A stretch of DNA of 53,060 nt from Candidatus Xenolissoclinum pacificiensis L6. GTDB lineage: Bacteria > Pseudomonadota > Alphaproteobacteria > Rickettsiales > Anaplasmataceae. The stretch is taken from the NCBI GenBank assembly GCA_000512675.1, contig AXCJ01000002.1, forward strand, positions 1 through 53,060, written 5' to 3'. A program made the position numbers and the translations under genes. Numbering within the stretch: position 1 is the first letter of the stretch; the number at the start of each line of letters is the position of its first letter. Under the pieces are notes generated by a model that saw only the letters and a program-made list of their open reading frames with translations, had not been told where the DNA came from and searched no databases. Shown here piece after piece: positions 1 through 8,800 of this stretch.

Positions 1-326
1 ATCTGCAAGAAGAGGCTGGATCATCTAAACAGAAAAACACAGATAATAGACCAGGTTATCAACAAGATACTATATCATCTAATCTGAAAAAAGTAGATAA
101 GAAATTTTCACCACAATATGCAACGGAATTGACAGGTATTAAAGAGAGTAGTGAAAATGTTAAGGATATAGATAAGGGGCCGGTTATAGATCTTGGAAAC
201 TTTAAACCTGTGATTGATAAAAGTGAAGATGTTAATGTTGTGAAAACGCAAATGACCCAAATTACGAGCATTAATCCTCTAGAATTACCCGATAAGAAGG
301 GACCAGGGATTGAGTATGGAAGATAG
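1..326 (+). CDS. C-terminal end of an unknown hydrophilic protein (5' partial)
   Basis: An open frame enters from the left edge (first full codon at base 3) and stops with TAG at 326, giving about 107 residues. The visible part is hydrophilic and rich in Lys, Asp, Asn and Ser, with no membrane segment or recognised domain, so it looks like a disordered C-terminal tail. It ends in a Pro/Gly-rich stretch, LPDKKGPGIEYGR. It converges on polA with an 11-base gap. I do not recognise the protein; its function depends on the part outside the window. Confidence 0.6.
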   Translation, partial: LQEEAGSSKQKNTDNRPGYQQDTISSNLKKVDKKFSPQYATELTGIKESSENVKDIDKGPVIDLGNFKPVIDKSEDVNVVKTQMTQITSINPLELPDKKGPGIEYGR

Positions 327-337
327 GTTGTAATCAT

Positions 338-2806
338 TCACTCATGCATTTCCAGTAAATTATCTCCTATTTTAAAATCAACTTGTAATGGAATATCAGG
401 AAAAGCTTGCTCCATTATGGATCGTATTTTGATAATGTAAGAATCAACAGCTTGTATAGGGACTTCGAATACTAACTCATCATGTATTTGCATTATCATG
501 GTATTGCATATTTCTTTATGACGTCCAATTTGTACGATGGCGTTTCTAAGTATATCAGCGGCACTGCCTTGTAGAGGAGCATTAATTGCGACTCTTTCCG
601 CAAAGTTACGTAAGGGGACTTTATGAGAGTTAATATTCTCAATATAACACTTACGACCGAATATCGTTTTAATGAATCCATTTTTTTTTGCATATTCTTT
701 TGTATCTGTCATATATTTTTGTATATTAGGATACTTTTCCAAGTACTCTCTGATATAACATGTTGCTCGTTCAATACTAATATTCAAACGTTTTGCTAGA
801 CCAAAAGGGGTGATTCCATATATTATACCAAAGTTGATTGTTTTGGCTTTCTGACGCATTTCTGTTGTGATATGTTTGGCAGAGAAGATTTTTTGTGCAG
901 TAATTGTATGTATATCTTCTCCGGCATATAGAGCTTCTTTTAATTCAGGGATATCTGCAATATATGCTAATATTCTAATCTCAATCTGTGAGTAGTCTAC
1001 TGATAATAACTTATGATTCTTCTCTGCAATAAATGCTTTACGCACCATGGACGTACGGGGAATATTTTGTAAATTAGGATTTGTAGAGCTCATTCTACCA
1101 GTTGATGTAGAAGTGGTAGAATAAGAGGTATGTATACGTGAGCTATCAGGGTTAATATACTTTATTAAGCTTGTTGTATAGGTGGTGAGAATTTTATAAA
1201 GTTTCTTCCATTCTAATAAAATTCCACATACTTGAAATCCTTGTTCGTATAATATTTCTAATGAGTAAGAATCTGTAGAATAAAAACCGGACTTTAGTTT
1301 TCTAGATTTTGGAAGTTTCATATGTGTAAACAAAGCATCTGAAAGTTGTTGGTTTGAAGATATGGAAAATTGATAACCAATAATTTTGTATATCTCTTGT
1401 TCTAGAGATTGTATTTCTGTGTTTATTTGGTTTTCCAGATCATGTAGTATTGTTGCATTTACCTTTACGCCTTTCAATTCCATTTGATGTATATAATGTG
1501 ACAATGGTTTATCTATATTTTCATATAGTGTCATAACTTTGGCTTTATACATCGAGGATTGTATCTTCCGAAACATTTCAAATAGCAATAGCCCTTGGTT
1601 TACAACATCCTGTGGCAAGGCACGTTGTAAATAATGATTCACTAGATTTGACATAGTATGTTTATTTGTATTAATGCTATATGCGGCAGTTAATATGTCA
1701 AATACGGATCTACATTTATTATAAAGCTTATATAGGTGATTGATATCAAATGTTATTTTCAGTATGGATTCAGATGTAATTAAATCTGAAATTTGATCTA
1801 CCTTGCTATATTCAAGATTGTGAGCATATTGTAAAGTCCCACATACAATATGCTCTGTGCTTACAAGTATTGTAAGGTATCCAGAGAACAGCACATGTTT
1901 TTTTAGTTCATCACATGAAACTAAAGAGTATGTACTTATTGGATCTTCATTGATTAAGTGTCTATCTTGTAAATAAGAACTAAGAGAAAACATTCCATAC
2001 TTATTAATAAAACCGGAAATAGTAGAATACTCAGGTCTGTTATAAACGAGATCAGCAAGGTTTTGTTGAATAGGGACTTGAATAGATAAAGAGATGAGTT
2101 GTCGAGCAATTAAGGCATTCTCAGCAAAAGTTTCGATATTTTCTCTCCTTTTTTTTTGAGGGATGCTACTTGCATTTTTTAATATACCATCTAGATCTCC
2201 ATATGAATTAACAAGTAATGCTGCAGTTTTGTATCCTATACCGGGTATTCCTGGAATATTATCTGATGTATCTCCAGCAAGTGACATGACGTCGATTAAT
2301 TTATCAGAAAAAACACCATATTTTTTGAAAAGAGACTCTTCAGAGATATAAGTGTTTTTCAAAGGATCAAAAATGCTAATATGTTTATAGCTAAGTAATT
2401 GGCTCAGATCTTTATCTGAAGAGAAAACAATGATTTGAGTATCCCTGAATTTATCTACTGCAGTGGCGATAATATCATCTGCTTCGTATCCACTATATTC
2501 TATATATGGCAGGTTACAACACTCAAGAGATTCTCTTAATATTGAAAATTGTGGGACTAGATCATCCAATATTTCAGGTCTATTACCTTTATATTGGGGG
2601 AAAATTTCTTTCCGAAAAGACGCATCACCAGAGTCGCATGCTATCAGTACATATTCTGGTGTTTCTTTTGTGATGTAACGAAATACCATTTTCAGAAAGC
2701 CATATACCGCTGATATTGGCATACCTTCAGGAGATTCTAACGGTGGTAATGCATAATATGCACGAAATAGGAAATTATATGCATCAAAAACAAGTAGTTT
2801 TTTCAT
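338..2806 (-). CDS. polA: DNA polymerase I
   Basis: DNA polymerase I fills repair gaps and removes RNA primers. The 822-residue product has an N-terminal 5'-3' exonuclease domain (MKKLLVFDAYNFLFRAYYAL at the start; DTSDNIPGIPGIGYKTA near residue 185). It ends in a complete family A polymerase domain: motif A VDYSQIEIRILA, motif B RQKAKTINFGIIYG, motif C MQIHDELVFEVP. The central domain has lost the proofreading acidic residues: where the family has Asp-x-Glu, this protein reads LVSTEH, and no exo III Tyr/Asp motif is visible. The protein is therefore probably a non-proofreading Pol I. A TTG two codons upstream (2812) is possible, but the ATG at 2806 fits the family start. It is divergent from the gene at 2900. 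Confidence 0.96.
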   Translation of the reverse strand: MKKLLVFDAYNFLFRAYYALPPLESPEGMPISAVYGFLKMVFRYITKETPEYVLIACDSGDASFRKEIFPQYKGNRPEILDDLVPQFSILRESLECCNLPYIEYSGYEADDIIATAVDKFRDTQIIVFSSDKDLSQLLSYKHISIFDPLKNTYISEESLFKKYGVFSDKLIDVMSLAGDTSDNIPGIPGIGYKTAALLVNSYGDLDGILKNASSIPQKKRRENIETFAENALIARQLISLSIQVPIQQNLADLVYNRPEYSTISGFINKYGMFSLSSYLQDRHLINEDPISTYSLVSCDELKKHVLFSGYLTILVSTEHIVCGTLQYAHNLEYSKVDQISDLITSESILKITFDINHLYKLYNKCRSVFDILTAAYSINTNKHTMSNLVNHYLQRALPQDVVNQGLLLFEMFRKIQSSMYKAKVMTLYENIDKPLSHYIHQMELKGVKVNATILHDLENQINTEIQSLEQEIYKIIGYQFSISSNQQLSDALFTHMKLPKSRKLKSGFYSTDSYSLEILYEQGFQVCGILLEWKKLYKILTTYTTSLIKYINPDSSRIHTSYSTTSTSTGRMSSTNPNLQNIPRTSMVRKAFIAEKNHKLLSVDYSQIEIRILAYIADIPELKEALYAGEDIHTITAQKIFSAKHITTEMRQKAKTINFGIIYGITPFGLAKRLNISIERATCYIREYLEKYPNIQKYMTDTKEYAKKNGFIKTIFGRKCYIENINSHKVPLRNFAERVAINAPLQGSAADILRNAIVQIGRHKEICNTMIMQIHDELVFEVPIQAVDSYIIKIRSIMEQAFPDIPLQVDFKIGDNLLEMHE

Positions 2807-2899
2807 AAACAAGTATATTGTGAATTCTACACAATAGTATCATCTTAATGGTTTATTTACCAAATCTATATTATTTATGAACTTATGAGCTGGTGATAT

Positions 2900-5467
2900 A
2901 TGTTTAAAAGATACTTAACAATTTTCTGTATAATAATATTGATGTATACATATACAGACAATCTTTATAGTTCGGATTACGATGATGAGGTCGCTCCAAT
3001 AGGATCTTCTTATCGTCCTATGTTAAAACCTCCAGTACCTGAAGATACGGTATTGGGTGTGAGTGAGATTATGCGATATCAGGTCACAGATCCTACTAAA
3101 ACAAGATCAAGAAGGATAATATTACAAGGTGTATATGAGAAGTTCATTGAAGAAGAATTTCCTATATTTGTACCACAACTTAAAGCACAAGCCTGGCAAA
3201 CAACACGGACTGGTCAAGTAGTGCTTGGATTTAAGACTGTTGATACCTCGGTAGCAGTTTTCAATTTAGGGTCAAAAACATGGTTGTATTTTTCTGGTGA
3301 GGTTGCAAGTAACGTAGAATATATTATACACAGAAATGAGAAGATGAGATCTTTCAATGTTGTTGAGAGCACCAATCAGCACCTAATTATGAATGTTCCA
3401 TCAAACAAGGTAAGTAATGTAAAAGTGCTAAAAAACGGTAACATATTATTCTTAACGTTTGATGAAGTTCCTAGTATCAAGCCTGCTCATATTTCTACTC
3501 ATAATAGCTATGTTAAAATTGTGCCTTATAATCTACCGATCTCTAAAGCACAACAAAAAGAGATTATTCTTAATGATGACGGATATATACATAATGTGAC
3601 TCTATTATTAGTAGATCAAGAACGTTTAAGGTCTGATAAATATCAATTTTTATATTTTGATCTTCTTGAAAGTAGAATGGGTCTTGCGTTTATTAAGAAA
3701 GATGAATCATTGTCTATAGAACAGTATGTAGATAAGATTCTTGTCAGGCATCCGGCGATTATCATGCAAGATGATCGATTAACTCAAGGACCAGTATTCC
3801 TGCATGAAAAATGGAATATGGAAGAGTATGGTGCTAGTTATAATGCAAATGTGACTATGTTAAATACACAGATGTACGAGGCTCTAGACTCTACGCTTCC
3901 TGAAGAAATCATTAAAGTGAATTTGCGAGCAGTAAAGTTCTATGTGGCAAATGGCATGAATGAACAAGCTATGTATATTATCAGCAGGACTCTTAATCGC
4001 TATATTTCTGCAATGAGTGATATGGAATTTCAGATAGTATATGCAATGACTTTATTTGCAAATAGAAAGTACCAGGATGCTTACTACATATTACACAATA
4101 TTGATATAGAAGAGATGACGCAACCTCAGCAACTAGAGATATTATTGTTGGAATTTCTGATTAAAGAAAAATTAGGCTTTGAATATAATATAGATCTTGA
4201 GCAATATGATTTTGCTACAATTGATCAATTTGTGTATGGAAAAGACATTCTGTTACTTTTATTTAAGACAGCAATTGTACAACAGGATTTCAATTATGCG
4301 TACTCATTATATAATCATTTGATGATCCAAGATGAGTTAACATTGCGTAAAAAACATACAATATTGTATGATTTTGCAATTTTGCTCTATAAGTTAGGAA
4401 ATCAAGAACGTGCATTGGATATTTTAGAGTATCTGTCATCTAAAGTAGGGGATCCGATTAATAGAAGCAAGGCGTTAATTACCATTTTTGCTAAATATCC
4501 TGATATGTATTACACATATGAGGAGAGATATAATCTTCGTATACAACAATTACCATTCATATGGAAAAATCATGGTACCATAGAGGTAAATGCACTGCGT
4601 GCTTTAATGTTTCATTATATATACGTTGATCAACCATTAAAGGTGCTTGATACAATACAAAAGATCTTAGATATCAGTGAGGATGAGACAACTAATAAAC
4701 TTGTGCTAAAAGATGTGTTGATTAATCTTTTCAGGAGAATTATGATCAGTGATTCAATTGATGAGGTATCTAAGATTAAGACATATCTGAAGTATAAGTC
4801 TCTAGTTCTTGAGATTGTCAGAGATCCTCAAGTGCTTAATATTATTCAAGGATTATTGATTAATGTGGGATTAATGGATGATGTAATTCTCCTTAATAAT
4901 GTTTTAGCTCAAATAAATATTTCTAGTCCAGCAATTGAAGATACTGCTTTAAAAATTGTACAACTTCATATAGGAAATAAAGAGTTTGATAAGGCAATAG
5001 ATATTTTAAATGATTATTCTGAATCAATAAGAGAAATAGAGATGGATTATCATATGTTATTGATAGATTTTCATAAGGCTGAATATACTCAGGTGCTCGA
5101 GAAGATTGATACATGGATAACTAATGAAAAATTCAGAGTACTAAAATATAGAACCATTCTTGCACTTGCCGACACAGATCTTATCATAGAGAACTTTGAA
5201 CCGATTTTACAGTACAGAGAGAATCCAGAGAGTGATTTATCTACTCTGGAAGAAGAAATGATATATTTCTTAGGGATCTCATATGGACAGAAAAATAATG
5301 TTGCTAGACTAAATGCTTTATATTCTGCATATATAGACAAAATTCAGAACGAAAGAATAAGGGATAATATGACCAGAATTGTTAATGTGATGAATCAGTA
5401 TGTAAATGATGATCAGTATATTACAAATTTAAATCGCTTGCTAATTGATAATGATATGTATATATAA
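2900..5467 (+). CDS. Large exported repeat (TPR-like) protein, function unknown
   Basis: The product has 855 residues. Residues 1-24 form a probable signal sequence (basic start, hydrophobic FCIIILMYTYT core, then an acidic stretch), so it is probably exported to the periplasm. Residues about 60-260 look beta-rich and could be an AMIN-like or adhesion-type domain. Residues about 310-850 are helical with spaced repeats resembling tetratricopeptides, for example ALDILEYLSSKVGD and KAIDILNDYSE. Such proteins usually act as scaffolds. Large TPR proteins are sometimes found near flagellar motor genes in alphaproteobacteria, but the only flagellar genes here are 24 kb away, so that link is weak. 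No catalytic motif is visible. Start: ATG preceded by a GAGCTGGTG-like site. Confidence 0.8.
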   Translation: MFKRYLTIFCIIILMYTYTDNLYSSDYDDEVAPIGSSYRPMLKPPVPEDTVLGVSEIMRYQVTDPTKTRSRRIILQGVYEKFIEEEFPIFVPQLKAQAWQTTRTGQVVLGFKTVDTSVAVFNLGSKTWLYFSGEVASNVEYIIHRNEKMRSFNVVESTNQHLIMNVPSNKVSNVKVLKNGNILFLTFDEVPSIKPAHISTHNSYVKIVPYNLPISKAQQKEIILNDDGYIHNVTLLLVDQERLRSDKYQFLYFDLLESRMGLAFIKKDESLSIEQYVDKILVRHPAIIMQDDRLTQGPVFLHEKWNMEEYGASYNANVTMLNTQMYEALDSTLPEEIIKVNLRAVKFYVANGMNEQAMYIISRTLNRYISAMSDMEFQIVYAMTLFANRKYQDAYYILHNIDIEEMTQPQQLEILLLEFLIKEKLGFEYNIDLEQYDFATIDQFVYGKDILLLLFKTAIVQQDFNYAYSLYNHLMIQDELTLRKKHTILYDFAILLYKLGNQERALDILEYLSSKVGDPINRSKALITIFAKYPDMYYTYEERYNLRIQQLPFIWKNHGTIEVNALRALMFHYIYVDQPLKVLDTIQKILDISEDETTNKLVLKDVLINLFRRIMISDSIDEVSKIKTYLKYKSLVLEIVRDPQVLNIIQGLLINVGLMDDVILLNNVLAQINISSPAIEDTALKIVQLHIGNKEFDKAIDILNDYSESIREIEMDYHMLLIDFHKAEYTQVLEKIDTWITNEKFRVLKYRTILALADTDLIIENFEPILQYRENPESDLSTLEEEMIYFLGISYGQKNNVARLNALYSAYIDKIQNERIRDNMTRIVNVMNQYVNDDQYITNLNRLLIDNDMYI

Positions 5468-5663
5468 TACAATTTTTGGAAACATGTTTTGCTTCAGGTT
5501 TATGTGAATCCAGGTTCTGTGTTTTTGACGTGAAACTAGATCTACTCATCCAAATATCCTAGACCAATTGTTATATCGGTTATATATGTCTTTCAATTAT
5601 TTTATTTTTTGGGTAATTTCCTTCATGGTGTTCCAGTTTCTCCAACATACTTCTTCAGGTATA
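5468..5663. other. Intergenic; possible scrap of a minus-strand transposase
   Basis: No intact gene. Read on the minus strand between about 5640 and 5500, the translation gives pieces such as IYNRYNNWSRIF, which resemble the region of IS5-type transposases where a Tyr-x-Arg-Phe/Tyr motif precedes a Trp. The match is short and broken by stops, so it is only suggestive. Confidence 0.25.
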
Positions 5664-6245
5664 GGCACTGTTAACAAAGGTTTAAACTTAGTTTAGAATG
5701 CATGTAACAAATAACATATAAAAAATAATAGATAGAAAATTACACCCGATTGAGAAATTTGATGAGATGATATTGCCAATTATTGGAACGAATTACATCT
5801 GGAAAGGACGATTAATCATTATCAAGTTTCTGTGCAATATTATATGTATTAAGAACGGAGCGACCATGTATATATCTGTCTAAGTGCTATGGAAGATGGG
5901 ACAGTATATATGAGATTCCAAAATGAAAGTAGGTGGAATTAAGCACCTATTTTACAAAATAACGAGGATTTAAAAGTAAATATAGTGATCTAGTGCATTA
6001 AATACCATAAACATGGAGGAGGTCAAAAGGACGAAGCATATCGCAATTAAAACTACATTTAGCTATACACCAGACTTTAGTCATAGAGGGTTTCTAACTG
6101 GTGGGAATAAGTCAGATATTAGTTTTGCCAGTGAACTGACAAATAATGTGCAAGGTTGTTATGCATTAGAAGATAAAGGGGATGATAGTGATAGAAAAAA
6201 ACTACACTATGCAATATTCCTGTGATATAGAAAAAATCATACCTA
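5664..6245 (+). mobile_element. IS5-family (IS427-like) element, 3'-truncated and decayed (copy A)
   Basis: The left terminal repeat GGCACTGTTAACAAAGG starts at 5664 and is shared with the element at 24555-25219. The sequence downstream matches that element closely up to about 6240, then diverges, and no right terminal repeat was found. The transposase is broken by stops and frameshifts, but pieces are readable: an N-terminal part containing LYVLRT-like sequence, YHKHGGGQKD (first-aspartate region), and FLTGGNKSDISFASELTNN followed by EDKGDDSD (second-aspartate region, normally DKGYDS). Copy A keeps a stretch around 5995-6085 that copy B has lost. An open frame at 6013-6225 is part of this wreck, not a separate gene. 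Confidence 0.75.
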
Positions 6246-6733
6246 TTACCATGATGCATGTCATGTGTTTGGTATTTATCCCATCTTTCTATTGAATTTG
6301 TGAGGGATAATTGTCTATTTGATCTGGTGTCTTGATCTTGGGTATATTGACCCTCCTGTGAGATTACCTTAGCACTGCGTTGGAGCAAAATTATAAAGAC
6401 AAAGATTAAATCATATAAATCATTTTATAATTATCACGATCATTCGAGTAAATAAATCCTAATAATATCGGTATTGATTGACCAATTGAGAACAAGTTAA
6501 AATTTTACCCATCACTTGATTTGGTAGTGTTAATTTCACAGTAGGTCTATTATATTTTCTTCTTGACACTCCATTATTGAATAGTTTGTTAATCTTTGAT
6601 ATATTGGCGAGTTTATATCACAGACATATTTGTGGGTTTTGCGATTGTTGGGTAATTTATAAATATTATTGGGTAGATATAGAAGAAGACAACTATTCTA
6701 TGGTCCGGTTTTTATGATATTTTAGGTAGTGAT
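6246..6733. other. Intergenic region between IS remnant and ruvB
   Basis: About 490 bases with no supported gene, RNA or repeat. Minus-strand open frames here lack coding character. It lies downstream of ruvB; no clear hairpin plus T-run terminator was found. Confidence 0.4.
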
Positions 6734-7759
6734 CTATTCTAATACATCTCTATTTTTATTGATGTATGCTAATCCGTTCTTGGAAAGTACTCTTCCTTTT
6801 GACGTGCGCATGACAAAACCACATTTTATAAGGTAAGGTTCTATGGTTTCTTCAATATCCTGTGCTTTTTCATATAATGCAGCAGATATTGTAGATATGC
6901 CCACAGGATTCTCTTGATAGTTATCTGCTATGAATCGTAGGTATTTGTAATCTGCTTGGTCTAAACCATGGTTATCAACGCCTAGAGATGACAAAACTTT
7001 TATCACAAATTCTTGTGTTATTACTTGAATATCTGGCGATACTGCATAGAAATCGCGAATACGTTTTAATAATCTTAAAGCAATTCTGGGGGTTCCTCTA
7101 GAGCAACAAGCTATTTGTTTTAGTGCTTGGATTTCATAGTAGATGTCTAATAATTTTGCTGCTCTTTCCAGTAATAAAAACAGATTATCTTCGCTATAGA
7201 AAGTTAGTTGTAATGGAATACCAAATCTATCTCTTAAAGGGTTAGAAAGCAGTCCAAGTCGTGTAGTAGCACCAATTAAGGTGAATTTTGGCAAGTCTAC
7301 TCTAATAGTTTTTGCGGCAACGCCTGATCCAATGATTATGTCTAGTGCAAAATCTTCTAGTGCAGGATATAAGGCTTCTTCAACATTACGATGCAGTCTA
7401 TGAATTTCGTCAATAAATATCACATCTCCTGTTTTACAATTAGTAAGAAGTGTGGCGATATCACCAACTTTTGTTAAGATTGGCCCGGATGTTATATGAA
7501 TATTGACCAGTAATTCTTTTGCGACGATATTAGCAAGAGTAGTTTTCCCTAAACCTGGTGGTCCGTATAGAATGACATGATCCATAGTTGTACCACGATA
7601 TTTAGCAGATTGAATAAATACCTTTAGGTTATCCTTTATGTTTTGTTGTGCAATAAAACTGTCTAGTGTTTTAGGGCGGAGGTCATCAGGAAAATCATTT
7701 TTTGTATTTGACCGTATAATACTTTCATTATCTTGGTGATATGTCGTTTCTTTTTTCAT
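6734..7759 (-). CDS. ruvB: Holliday junction branch migration ATPase RuvB
   Basis: RuvB is the AAA+ motor that drives branch migration of Holliday junctions together with RuvA. The 341-residue product is full length. Walker A is GPPGLGKTT at residues 66-74 and Walker B is VIFIDEIH with D117 and E118. The sensor region reads TLIGATTRLGLLSNPLRDRFGI, and a C-terminal winged helix ends in MRTSKGRVLSKNGLAYI. It follows ruvA by 8 bases, so the two form an operon. No ruvC is visible. Confidence 0.97.
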   Translation of the reverse strand: MKKETTYHQDNESIIRSNTKNDFPDDLRPKTLDSFIAQQNIKDNLKVFIQSAKYRGTTMDHVILYGPPGLGKTTLANIVAKELLVNIHITSGPILTKVGDIATLLTNCKTGDVIFIDEIHRLHRNVEEALYPALEDFALDIIIGSGVAAKTIRVDLPKFTLIGATTRLGLLSNPLRDRFGIPLQLTFYSEDNLFLLLERAAKLLDIYYEIQALKQIACCSRGTPRIALRLLKRIRDFYAVSPDIQVITQEFVIKVLSSLGVDNHGLDQADYKYLRFIADNYQENPVGISTISAALYEKAQDIEETIEPYLIKCGFVMRTSKGRVLSKNGLAYINKNRDVLE

Positions 7760-7767
7760 AGAAATAT

Positions 7768-8355
7768 TTATTTAGATAGAAGCGATAAGCATTGTTTGAT
7801 GATATCTTGTATTGATTGTTTTTGATAATTTATATTATTTTTCTCTAGCACTTCTATTATATCTTTTTGATTATAACCAAGTTGTAATAATGATTGATAC
7901 ACATCGTTTTTTACATCATTTTTTACATCATTTATATTTATTGAATTTTCCTCATAAATTAATTTATGATCTGATAATTCACTCATAATACGTTTAGAGA
8001 GCTTGATTCCAATACCGTTGACAGTACTTAGGATTTTTTCATCATTATTAATTATAACATGCACAAAGTTTTGCCATTCGATTTCTCCTATTATTCTGAT
8101 TGCAATTTTATGGCTTACACCTTTGACGTTTAATAATATACGAAAATATTTTAGTTCTTGTTTAGAGATGAATCCATATAAACGTATACCAGAATCAAAA
8201 ATATGTGTTTCTATGAAGAGAACTATTTTGTCTCCTATATTTATTTGGGTGATGAATGTGTTAGTAACATAAATTATATAACATATACCATTGACTGATG
8301 TGAGAACATGATCTACTTCAATTTCATCAACAACAGCATATATTTTCCCAATCAT
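7768..8355 (-). CDS. ruvA: Holliday junction DNA-binding protein RuvA
   Basis: RuvA binds four-way junctions and recruits RuvB. From the ATG at 8355 the product has 195 residues and opens with MIGKIYAVVDEI, the usual RuvA start. An in-frame ATG at 8433 would add 26 residues not found in the family, so I prefer 8355. The N-terminal OB-fold is followed by helix-hairpin-helix-like segments (VKGVSHKIAIRIIGEI and VNGIGIKLSKRIMSEL) and a C-terminal RuvB-binding domain (YQSLLQLGYNQKDIIEVL). The linker repeats NDVKNDVKNDV, an in-frame 12-base duplication around 7895-7930. Sequence conservation is modest, but order and neighbours leave little doubt. Confidence 0.93.
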   Translation of the reverse strand: MIGKIYAVVDEIEVDHVLTSVNGICYIIYVTNTFITQINIGDKIVLFIETHIFDSGIRLYGFISKQELKYFRILLNVKGVSHKIAIRIIGEIEWQNFVHVIINNDEKILSTVNGIGIKLSKRIMSELSDHKLIYEENSININDVKNDVKNDVYQSLLQLGYNQKDIIEVLEKNNINYQKQSIQDIIKQCLSLLSK

Positions 8356-8750
8356 CTCTATACAGTATTGTGGTATATATTCTATTATAACGCAATGGTT
8401 TTTTTTGGGTAGATCAAAGGAAGAGATATTCATTATTTTATGATTTACACATGTTCACGATCCGTGACCAAGAGGATCTCATAGCACTGAAAAGTTTTGT
8501 AATGAACAAGTTGATAACTTTCTTCTTGAATGATACGAAAAAGAGCAAGGCAATAGTATATAAACTATATATAGGGAGGAAATTATAATTATTGAGATAG
8601 ATAAGCCAACAAGTCAGGATCTTTGACGATAGATAAGATTATGGCATAATGTTGCAGGTCAGTAGTATTGGACTTAAAAATATAAAACACTGGCAAAAAC
8701 ATGGTATTGCTTATAGTACGATTCCAGATGAAGAAAAACAAAAACGTAGC

Positions 8751-8772
8751 ATGGGAGCAGTAATGCTCCCAT
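8751..8772 (-). terminator. Terminator hairpin downstream of paralog A
   Basis: A perfect 9-base inverted repeat (ATGGGAGCA / TGCTCCCAT) with a 4-base loop lies 28 bases past the stop of the 8801-11350 gene. Reading the minus strand, it is followed closely by a T-rich run (TTTTTGTTTTTC). A near copy lies in the same place after the next paralog (11594-11615). Confidence 0.75.
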
Positions 8773-8800
8773 TGTATTTTGTCTTTTGTTTTGGAATACT

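Noticed and set aside
6013-6225. Small open frame of 70 codons
   Set aside because: Its second half matches the IS5 transposase of copy B; it is part of a broken transposase, not a gene.
8356-8433. 26-residue N-terminal extension of RuvA
   Set aside because: RuvA proteins begin at MIGK; the extension has no family counterpart.
8600-8640. Possible third copy of the paralog upstream element (CTTTGACG, CGATAGATAA)
   Set aside because: Only short words are shared, in a different order; chance is likely in AT-rich sequence.
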